A DNA stretch of 64,000 bases, from positions 1 through 64,000 of the forward strand of contig CBIHON010000002.1 in NCBI GenBank assembly GCA_966211965.1, read 5' to 3'. Position 1 is the stretch's first letter, and each line of letters opens with the position of its first letter. This document shows positions 57,963 to 64,000 of this stretch, in pieces. The notes beneath the pieces were generated by a model, which made no database searches, was not told the DNA's origin, and saw only the letters and a program-made list of their open reading frames with translations. The stretch is from CBIHON01 sp966211965 (lineage in GTDB: Bacteria > Pseudomonadota > Gammaproteobacteria > Burkholderiales > Burkholderiaceae_D). The position numbers and the translations under genes are program-made.

Positions 57963-58460
57963 TCAACTGATGCGCACAGCGGAGAATGGCGGAAGGATCG
58001 GTCCGTTCGGTCCCAGCTTGTTCAATAGAATGATGAAGATTTTCAGATTCTGATCGGTCATCATTCCCGCCACTGTAAAGGTTCGCGAGGTCGGATTGAC
58101 ATTCGGCGCCAGGCTGATAAAAGCCCATCCGATTGCCGGATTGTTCGGGATGCTGATGAAGGTGCCTTCCTCGAGCGTGACTTGCAGGCTGGTGATTTTA
58201 TAGGTGCCTTTTTCTCCGATATGGCCGGGATCGAATTTGAAATTGATCTGGCTTGGAGCCAGCATGTTTTCCAGCCAGAGAAAAGTCCCCTCCAGGCCGG
58301 TGAGTGATTTGATGTCGTCGGCGCCATGCCAACCGGCGTCGCCGAGTGCTTTTTGCTGAGCGAATTTTTGATATTGCTGATTCAGCTCGCTTGCCATCGC
58401 CGGCTCCAGCTTGCAATCGCGAAGAATTTGTTCCGTTGATAAAGTAGAGGCTTGTTGCAT
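57963..58460 (-). CDS. Hypothetical protein
   Basis: Unrecognised protein of 165 residues, no signal peptide and no transmembrane helix. The C-terminal half alternates short strands (LQVTLEEGTFISIPNNPAIGW; TFTVAGMMTDQNLKIFIILL is given only in part) suggestive of a beta-sandwich. It is convergent with the hydratase gene (stop-to-stop distance 5 bases), and its upstream region of ~400 bases is AT-richer. A GGAGAATG ribosome site supports the start at 58460. No function can be proposed. Confidence 0.7.
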   Translation of the reverse strand: MQQASTLSTEQILRDCKLEPAMASELNQQYQKFAQQKALGDAGWHGADDIKSLTGLEGTFLWLENMLAPSQINFKFDPGHIGEKGTYKITSLQVTLEEGTFISIPNNPAIGWAFISLAPNVNPTSRTFTVAGMMTDQNLKIFIILLNKLGPNGPILPPFSAVRIS

Positions 58461-58867
58461 TTCATTCTCCTATTAAATTTACTGAATGGAAGGATGCGCC
58501 ACTGAAATAGGGTGGCTTGGAAAACTCATCAAGTCGAGAGAAAAGTTTCCTTTCTGAACTGGCTTTCTCTGGAAACTCTTGGGAGAGAAATTCTTAAAAA
58601 GAAGCGGATTTTCACGGCGCAGTTTAAGCGTAGTCTCTACATGAGGGGGATACAATTCTCGAAGAGAAACGGCGGCACGAAAAATCGCAATGACTTCTCA
58701 AGTATCGATACACATATCAGGCGTACCGGTTGTTTTTCCGGACAGTCTTTTAATACATTTAAAAAGTGTCCCGGTACTACGCATGCCTTCCACCTTATGA
58801 TGTGTATCGGAATCCTGTCCGCGGTTTATGCGAATGGGATAAAGCGAACCATAAAGGAGAAGCGGCG
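58461..58867. other. Intergenic region between divergent hypothetical and MFS genes
   Basis: 407 bases. AGTTTCC/GGAAACT form a stem at about 58539-58576, and an ACCGG/CCGG hairpin lies near 58725. No gene or clear promoter pair was recognised. The stretch is AT-richer than neighbours, consistent with regulatory sequence or transferred DNA. Confidence 0.4.
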
Positions 58868-60106
58868 ATGACTACCTCATATACTTCCTCCGCAATCATT
58901 CCTGAGCAGACGGATTCGGCTTACGCAGTCATGCGCCTGCTGGTCACGCTGGCCCTCATGACCATCGGCGCCAGCGGCATGTATGTCGTGGCGGTGGTGC
59001 TGCCGGCGGTGCAAGCCGAATTCGGCGTGGCACGTGCCGATGCGTCGATGCCCTACACCATGATGATGATCGGCTATGGCGTGGGCGGAGTGCTGATGGG
59101 GCGGCTGGCCGACCGCTTCGGCGTGGTTGTGCCGCTCTTGATTGGGGCGGTCAGCTTGGGACTCGGTTTCGCGATTGCCGGCATGGCAGGCAATATCTTG
59201 ATGTTTACGTTGGCGCACTGTTTGTTCGTCGGCCTGTTCGGCAGTTCATCCACCTTTGCTCCCTTGATTGCGGATACCTCGCTCTGGTTCGTGCGCCGCC
59301 GCGGCATCGCGGTTGCGGTCTGTGCCAGCGGCAATTATGTGGGCGGCGCCATGTGGCCGCCGATTGTGCAGCACTTTGTCGAGACGGCAGGATGGCGCCA
59401 GACTTATTTGGGTCTGGGCCTGTTCAGTGTGCTCAGCATGGGGGCGCTCGCGCTATTGATGCGTAGACGGCCGCCATGCGTTTCTGCAGGTACGCCGACG
59501 TCCGCCATGAAGAATGTCCCGGATTCGCCGTTCGGCTTGTCATCTGTTAAAGCCCAGGTGTTGCTGTGCGTTGCCGGTCTGGCTTGCTGCGTCGCCATGT
59601 CGATGCCGCAAGTGCACATCGTCGCCTATTGCGGTGATCTTGGTTACGGTGCGGCACGGGGCGCACAAATGCTGTCGTTGATGCTGGCTTGCGGCATCCT
59701 CAGCCGTTTGATTTCGGGCGCCATTTGCGATCGCATCGGCGGCTTGCGGACATTGGTGCTCGGCTCGGCGCTGCAAGGAATCGCCTTGCTGTTGTTCCTG
59801 CCCTTCGATGGGCTGGTATCTCTGTATTTGATTGCTGCCTTATTCGGCCTGTTCCAAGGCGGCATCGTGCCATCCTATGCGATCATCGTGCGCGAGCATT
59901 TTCCCTCGGCCGAGGCGAGCACGCGGGTTGGTGCTGTGATTATGTGCACCATGCTCGGCATGGCGCTCGGCGGATGGATGTCGGGCAAAGTGTTCGATCT
60001 CACGGGTTCATATCACGCGGCTTTCATCAACGGCATTGCATGGAATTTGCTGAACCTGACGATTGCGTTGGTGTTGTGGCGCAGGGCGGTGCGCGCATCC
60101 TCGTAA
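58868..60106 (+). CDS. MFS family transporter
   Basis: Twelve-helix inner membrane transporter of 412 residues. The N-terminal half has the MFS loop motif GRLADRFGVVVPLL and the middle loop (~205-225) is polar. The second half contains ICDRIGGLRTLVLGS. ATG at 58868 is chosen from its AAAGGAGAAG ribosome site; the frame is open further upstream without membrane helices. Resembles oxalate/formate or monocarboxylate exchanger-like MFS proteins by overall pattern only. Substrate unknown; no operon partners. Confidence 0.92.
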   Translation: MTTSYTSSAIIPEQTDSAYAVMRLLVTLALMTIGASGMYVVAVVLPAVQAEFGVARADASMPYTMMMIGYGVGGVLMGRLADRFGVVVPLLIGAVSLGLGFAIAGMAGNILMFTLAHCLFVGLFGSSSTFAPLIADTSLWFVRRRGIAVAVCASGNYVGGAMWPPIVQHFVETAGWRQTYLGLGLFSVLSMGALALLMRRRPPCVSAGTPTSAMKNVPDSPFGLSSVKAQVLLCVAGLACCVAMSMPQVHIVAYCGDLGYGAARGAQMLSLMLACGILSRLISGAICDRIGGLRTLVLGSALQGIALLLFLPFDGLVSLYLIAALFGLFQGGIVPSYAIIVREHFPSAEASTRVGAVIMCTMLGMALGGWMSGKVFDLTGSYHAAFINGIAWNLLNLTIALVLWRRAVRASS

Positions 60107-60643
60107 AAAACGGGACAGGAAAATCGAGGTTTTTTTGTCTCTCAAGGGTGTGGCAGGGCGGGGCGCATCGCATGGCGAACCGTGCGACGACGAACCACAC
60201 GGTCAGGCGGAAAAGAGGCGATTTAACTGTTATGTTTTTTACGTTTTTTACGAGGGTTGGTATGAGTTCCCTGGCCATGCCGTAACGATGTGGCAGTCGG
60301 AAGCGTGTTGCGTAGGAGCGGATAGCCGGACCGGTTGTGTTATCTCAGGATGAAATGACATAACCACAAGCGACCGCGCAGCAGCATCTTCGCAAGCGGT
60401 CCGGGTTGGCGGGGAGCCGTTTTCGGCACGCCGAGCCGGCATAGATCGAAAGCGATCTGCCGCGCCGCGCTCAGTTGCATACGGTGGATGAATCGCAGTT
60501 GATTTTTGTGTGCCATGAGACGCCCCGCCATGAAAATTGAACTCATCGCAGAGGCCATGCCAAGGCCGGCAACGAGGTCTTCAGGACATTAGTTGCGCCA
60601 ATTTCAAGTTTGGTTCATTTCAACTTTTGGTTACGGACAATTA
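60107..60643. other. Intergenic region
   Basis: 537 bases between two convergently oriented genes (MFS and sorbosone-type). It may hold the MFS terminator (GGACAGGAAAATCGAGG then a T-run at 60130). A minus-strand open frame of 72 codons at 60340-60558 is listed separately with low confidence. Confidence 0.5.
60340..60558 (-). CDS. Possible small basic hypothetical protein
   Basis: Open frame of 72 residues, rich in Arg and Leu (LMAHKNQLRFIHRMQLSAA). No clear ribosome site, signal peptide or similarity that I recognise. It may be the remnant of an older gene or noise; listed because it fills an otherwise empty 537-base gap. Confidence 0.25.
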   Translation of the reverse strand: MASAMSSIFMAGRLMAHKNQLRFIHRMQLSAARQIAFDLCRLGVPKTAPRQPGPLAKMLLRGRLWLCHFILR

Positions 60644-61738
60644 TCAAGAACCTGTATAGCGAATGCGATAGATTGCCCCCGCATGATCGTCCGATACCAG
60701 CAACGAGCCATCCGGCAGCATCAGCAGGTCGACCGGCCGTCCCCATGCCGTCTCACCCTGCAGCCAGCCGGTGGCGAACGGCTTGTAGGAGATGGCCTTG
60801 TTGCCGTCTAGCGTGACCATGCTGATGCGGTAGCCGATCTTTTTCGAACGATTCCAGGAGCCGTGTTCTGCGATAAAAATCTGGTTGCGGTAAGGTGCGG
60901 GAAATTGCTTGCCGGTGTAGAAGCGCATGCCCAGGGCTGCGGCATGGGGACCGAGGTTTTGCGTCGGCGGGGTGAATTCCTGGCAAGATCTTTTTTTGCC
61001 GTACTCAGGATCGGCAATCGTGCCGCCATGGCAATATGGATAACCGAAATGCAGGTTCGGCTGCGGCGCGCGATTGAGTTCATCGGGTGGAGAATCGTCG
61101 CCCAGCAGATCGCGGCCGTTGTCGGTGAACCAGAGTTCCTTGCTGGCCGGGTGCCAATCGAATCCGACTGTGTTGCGGATTCCGCGTGCAAAGGTCTCCC
61201 ATTGCGTGCCATCCGGTTTCATGCGCGCGATCTGTGCGTGACGGTCATCGGGTTCGCAGATATTGCAGGGTGCTCCCATGCCGACATAAAGCCGGCCGTC
61301 TGGTCCGAATGCAATATACCTGCCGCCATGGTGGGTTTCTTTAGGGAGGTTTTGGCTGACGACGACGGGTTTCGGCGGGTCGGCAAGACGACTTTCTATG
61401 TTGTCGAATTTCAGAATGCGGTCTACCGCGGAAACGAACAAGCTGCCTTCGCGGTAAGCAACGCCGATCGGCAGCAGCAGGCCGTTCGCAATGACATGCA
61501 GCTTGCCGGGGCGGTAAGCCTGGTCCAGTTCCAGCGCGTGCACTTTGCCGGCGGTCATCGAACCGACGAACAGCACGTTCCTGTCGCCCAGCGTCAATTG
61601 CCTGGCGTTCGGCACGCGCGCCAGGAGTTCGATTTGAAAGCCGGGAGGAAGCTGAATGCGCTCCAACGGCAATTGTTCCGTCGATGCCGCAAGGCATGGG
61701 CATAGCAGCAAGACAAGAAGTGAAAGAGATCGTGGCAT
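60644..61738 (-). CDS. Sorbosone/glucose dehydrogenase-type PQQ enzyme homologue
   Basis: Exported protein of 364 residues with a signal peptide ending CLAAS. The six-bladed propeller of the GSDH/L-sorbosone dehydrogenase family is indicated by LPPGFQIELLARVPNARQ, HHGGRYIAFGPDGRLYVG, FDWHPASKELWFTDNGRD and FIAEHGSWNRSKK. Family members oxidise aldoses with PQQ as cofactor in the periplasm; PQQ synthesis genes are not in the window. The ATG at 61738 gives a standard signal peptide. It follows, with 14-base overlap, a small ORF at 61752-61934, suggesting a two-gene transcript. Confidence 0.92.
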   Translation of the reverse strand: MPRSLSLLVLLLCPCLAASTEQLPLERIQLPPGFQIELLARVPNARQLTLGDRNVLFVGSMTAGKVHALELDQAYRPGKLHVIANGLLLPIGVAYREGSLFVSAVDRILKFDNIESRLADPPKPVVVSQNLPKETHHGGRYIAFGPDGRLYVGMGAPCNICEPDDRHAQIARMKPDGTQWETFARGIRNTVGFDWHPASKELWFTDNGRDLLGDDSPPDELNRAPQPNLHFGYPYCHGGTIADPEYGKKRSCQEFTPPTQNLGPHAAALGMRFYTGKQFPAPYRNQIFIAEHGSWNRSKKIGYRISMVTLDGNKAISYKPFATGWLQGETAWGRPVDLLMLPDGSLLVSDDHAGAIYRIRYTGS

Positions 61739-61751
61739 TGAGGTCTCCGGT

Positions 61752-61934
61752 TCAGGGCACAACGACGCCTGCTTGCGCAGCCCGGATATTGCGTCCGGAC
61801 GAAGGCGCCGGATAGGCTCTCAATATTTTCTCTGAGAGAATCCGGCTGACGCCGGTCAAGCGATTCCACTTCAGAGGCGTGAAACGGCGGCGCCAAATGC
61901 GCAACAAGTCATAGAGCGAGATGCGTTGAGTCAT
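61752..61934 (-). CDS. Small hypothetical protein upstream of sorbosone dehydrogenase
   Basis: 60 residues, basic (MTQRISLYDLLRIWRRRF). A strong AAGGAG ribosome site 8 bases before the ATG, and overlap with the next gene's start region, argue for translation, perhaps as a leader that couples to the downstream gene. No known domain. It may also be a decayed remnant. Confidence 0.45.
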   Translation of the reverse strand: MTQRISLYDLLRIWRRRFTPLKWNRLTGVSRILSEKILRAYPAPSSGRNIRAAQAGVVVP

Positions 61935-62075
61935 TGCTTGCTCTCCTTACAGGCAGGAGGGGGATAGCTGCGGCATGCCGCACCAGATCACTGTACTCAA
62001 TAACCGGAGGAAGTGCGAGGAGGCGCACAGGGAATGACAGCAAAGAAGGCCGGACTCTTGCGTATCGACCGGCTT

Positions 62076-62747
62076 TCATTTCACCAATATGCTGTGCAGC
62101 ATCGCATGGGTGAGCTGCCTGGTTTCCGCCAGTGCCGCCTCGACTTTTGCCGGGTCTTGCGGCAATGCTTCGAGCGCACCATACAGCATGCCCAGTATGA
62201 TGCGCGCCAACCGCAGCGGATCGCCTTGCCTGACCAGTCCCAGTGCTTGCAAGCCGGCGACGGCCTGGATCATCGCGCCTAAGCCGTGGCGCTCGCGAAT
62301 TTCCAGCCAGACTTCTGCTCCCAGCACAGCCGAGGCGTCGATCAAGCCGATCCTGCGTCCGCCGGGATCGAGGCCGGCTTCGAGCAGGGCATCGATCCCG
62401 GCAAGAAATGCCTCCCATGGATTTTTTCCTCGCCCCTGGGCTCGGGAACCGGCTTGCGCGACCAGCTTGACCAAGCTGCTGTCGAGTTCTTCGGCGACTG
62501 CCGCGAACAAGCCTTTCTTGTCGCCAAAGTGATGATACAAGGCGCCGGTCGTGACACCTGCCTCGGCGCATAAGGCGCCCAGCGAAGTGGCTTCATAGCC
62601 TTGGCTGCCAAACAGGCGCAGCCCTGCGGCAAGCAACGCAGCCTGGGTTGCTGCGGCATTTTCCTTGCGGCCGTCGCGTTTTGCTGTGGCTGGTTTGTTG
62701 GGGGCCTTGACCGGCTTTGTGCCTTCCTTCATTGCTAAAGACCTCAT
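62076..62747 (-). CDS. TetR/AcrR family regulator
   Basis: Regulator of about 223 residues with the HTH at ~25-70 (LRLFGSQGYEATSLGALCAEAGVTTGALYHHFGDK; first part only is diagnostic). The ATG at 62747 with AGGA six bases upstream is preferred; another ATG at 62732 is possible. It is divergent from the DUF1304 membrane protein gene, with face-to-face promoters in the gap, the usual arrangement for a repressor and its target. Ligand unknown. Confidence 0.9.
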   Translation of the reverse strand: MRSLAMKEGTKPVKAPNKPATAKRDGRKENAAATQAALLAAGLRLFGSQGYEATSLGALCAEAGVTTGALYHHFGDKKGLFAAVAEELDSSLVKLVAQAGSRAQGRGKNPWEAFLAGIDALLEAGLDPGGRRIGLIDASAVLGAEVWLEIRERHGLGAMIQAVAGLQALGLVRQGDPLRLARIILGMLYGALEALPQDPAKVEAALAETRQLTHAMLHSILVK

Positions 62748-62760
62748 CTGGAATCCTGAT

Positions 62761-62789
62761 TTGACAATTATAACGTAATTATGTATTGT
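62761..62789 (+). promoter_or_regulatory. DUF1304 gene promoter with operator-like sequence
   Basis: TTGACA at 62761, a 17-base spacer and TATTGT at 62784. The spacer holds TTATAACGTAATTAT, an imperfect palindrome, and the minus strand carries TATAAT there, so promoters for both divergent genes overlap. Likely binding site of the TetR protein. Confidence 0.6.
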
Positions 62790-62835
62790 AAAAAATCGGC
62801 TCCCAGATTGAAATTTCACCCCAAGGAGAACACGC

Positions 62836-63195
62836 ATGCTACTCATCGCCAAAGTCCTCGCCGGCCTCGTATTGCTGATCCACGTCTACATCTTTCTGCT
62901 CGAAACGCTCTTGTTCAAGAGCCGCGGCCGCAAGGTATTTGGTTTGAGCGATACGCAGGCCGAGGTGATGGCGCCAGCCATGTTGAACCAGGGCTTCTAC
63001 AACGGCTTCCTGGCGGCCGCGCTGGCGGTGGGTTTCCTGGCCACCGATCCGGTTCTCGGTAAAGCTTTTACCGTGTTCGGTTTGGCCTGTGTCGCGGTGG
63101 CCGGCATCGTCGGTGCGGCGACTGTGGGGATGCGCATCCTGTTCGTGCAAACCGTTCCTGCTGCTGCTGGTTTGGCTGCACTTTTCCTGGCCTGA
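62836..63195 (+). CDS. DUF1304 membrane protein
   Basis: Small inner membrane protein of 119 residues with four predicted helices. The DUF1304 pattern is clear: HVYIFLLETLLF near the N-terminus and NQGFYNGFLAAAL. Function of the family is unknown. A CAAGGAGAA ribosome site precedes the ATG. It is divergent from a TetR-type repressor and is probably induced when that repressor is released. Confidence 0.92.
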   Translation: MLLIAKVLAGLVLLIHVYIFLLETLLFKSRGRKVFGLSDTQAEVMAPAMLNQGFYNGFLAAALAVGFLATDPVLGKAFTVFGLACVAVAGIVGAATVGMRILFVQTVPAAAGLAALFLA

Positions 63196-63624
63196 CGCTG
63201 CACGGGTACCGCGGCAAGATACCGCGCGTGTTCGTGACACCGATGATTCAAGAACGTGAATTTTCGATTGAAGGAAAGGGCAGTCCGAAAGCTTTGTTCT
63301 TTGCGCGAGATTGGTCTTAATAGGGAGGCAAGACGAGGTTTAGCGCCTGCTCCAGTAGATATCACACCCGGCGTGCTGTCCCTCCGCGACGGGGCCAGCG
63401 TTGGTCGTTGCAGCATGGCTCGCCATGCGTCCTCCTTCCCCTTGCTCGCGCCACCGAGGGACAGCAATCCAGGCGCGCTTTCTACCGGAGGAATAGGCGC
63501 TTAAACTATTCCCTGCAAAATAGTATCGATAACAGCTTTTCCAGTATTAAAGAGTATCAGAGGCAGGTGATAAATTACGGTCAGATGCTACCAGCATCCC
63601 AGACAATAAACGGAGACGCCCGCC
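63196..63624. other. Intergenic region with dispersed repeat copy C
   Basis: 429 bases. Copy C of the dispersed element occupies 63342-63500. After it, an AT-richer stretch (63500-63600) should hold the promoter of the ABC transporter operon, but no clear -35/-10 pair is assigned. Confidence 0.5.
63342..63500. repeat. Dispersed inverted-repeat element, copy C
   Basis: About 159 bases. The ends are GCGCCTGCTCCAGTAGA and TCTACCGGAGGAATAGGCGC, inverted to each other with small gaps. The core reads GTCGTTGCAGCATGGCTCGC, CTTGCTCGCGCC and CAGCAATCCAGGCGC, matching copies A and B. No coding capacity is accepted. Confidence 0.7.
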
Positions 63625-64000
63625 ATGAAACTGATTGCCCGTAGTGCTTTTTGCCTTGCCGTCCTCGGAGCCAGCCAAGCCACGCTGGCCACCGACCTGG
63701 TCATCGCCACCGTCAACAACGGCCACATGATCGAAATGCAAAAACTCGGCAAGTTCTTCGAACAAGCCAACCCCGACATCAAGCTCAAATGGGTCACCCT
63801 CGAAGAAGGCGTGCTGCGCCAGCGCCTCACCACCGACATCGCCACCAAGGGCGGCCAGTTCGACGTCATGACCATCGGCATGTACGAAGCCCCCATCTGG
63901 GGCAAGAAAGACTGGCTCGTCCAGCTTAAGCCCGACGCCAACTACGACGTCGACGACCTGCTGCCCTCCATCCGCGACGGCCTCTCGGTCGACGGCAAGC
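63625..64000 (+). CDS. Sugar/sugar-alcohol ABC transporter substrate-binding protein, N-terminal part
   Basis: First 125 residues of a periplasmic extracellular solute-binding protein (family 1). The signal peptide ends SQATLA (~22), followed by TDLVIATVNNGHMIEMQKLGKFFE (opening only is diagnostic) and ITLKWVTLEE-like strands. The pattern EEGVLRQRLTTDIATKGGQFDV resembles sorbitol/mannitol-binding SmoE/MtlE proteins, so a polyol importer is likely. The gene continues beyond the window; permeases and ATPase are expected downstream. Confidence 0.88.
   Translation, partial: MKLIARSAFCLAVLGASQATLATDLVIATVNNGHMIEMQKLGKFFEQANPDIKLKWVTLEEGVLRQRLTTDIATKGGQFDVMTIGMYEAPIWGKKDWLVQLKPDANYDVDDLLPSIRDGLSVDGK

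Overview
The window is ordinary chromosomal DNA of a betaproteobacterium, most likely of the family Oxalobacteraceae (Collimonas/Herminiimonas/Herbaspirillum type). This placement is inference. It rests on the aspS - lipoprotein - nudB - phosphatase-fold - clsB gene order, a Burkholderiales-type porin, a DUF4148 protein, GcvA-type LysR and MocR regulators, and moderately high GC. No rRNA, tRNA, prophage, CRISPR array or intact insertion sequence was seen. Coding density is high, and the non-coding gaps are unusually rich in palindromic elements.

Layout. 1-4879: the aspS 3' end, a CsgG-like lipoprotein, nudB, an endonuclease/exonuclease/phosphatase-fold protein and a cardiolipin synthase. 4923-7438: a MocR regulator divergent from a rhodanese and a GNAT acetyltransferase. 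7567-13505: a tandem palindromic operator, a lipoprotein S9 peptidase, a secreted protein that joins a c-type haem domain to a complete PHM-like dicopper monooxygenase domain, a di-iron fatty acid hydroxylase/sterol desaturase homologue and an AraC regulator. 13542-18821: a minus-strand cyanate operon with two tandem substrate-binding proteins, a permease, an ATPase and cyanase. 19756-24001: two DMT exporters, GNAT, LysR and a small outer-membrane barrel. 24035-28388: RidA, a hydroxyaspartate/threonine dehydratase, a DSD1-type PLP enzyme with a divergent DauR-like regulator, and GhrA. 28571-31445: a DUF4148 protein, a porin, and a winged-helix-like protein whose 3' end lies in a MITE-like element.

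31501-39789 is an iron block: anti-sigma factor and ECF sigma factor, a ferritin-like protein, then a probably Fur-controlled series of TonB-dependent receptor, PiuC, TonB, ExbB, ExbD, cupredoxin and FTR1 permease. 39903-42693: DUF898 membrane protein, M48 protease, Hsp15-like protein. 42903-47072: a very large RCC1-repeat surface protein with an exact 440-codon internal duplication. 47549-50417: TlpA, a DUF4266 lipoprotein, a DUF3570 outer-membrane protein and ApbE, which look like one poorly understood flavin/redox envelope system. 50769-57957: a TetR-controlled beta-oxidation cluster. 57963-64000: an orphan gene, an MFS transporter, a sorbosone-dehydrogenase-like enzyme, a TetR/DUF1304 divergent pair and the start of a sugar-alcohol ABC transporter.

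The best candidates for something new are the haem-copper monooxygenase fusion with its neighbours (7567-13505), the TlpA-DUF4266-DUF3570-ApbE locus, a three-copy family of dispersed inverted-repeat elements (3521, 19411, 63342), and the twin Tat-type cyanate-binding proteins that share a CxCG motif ahead of the Tat signal.
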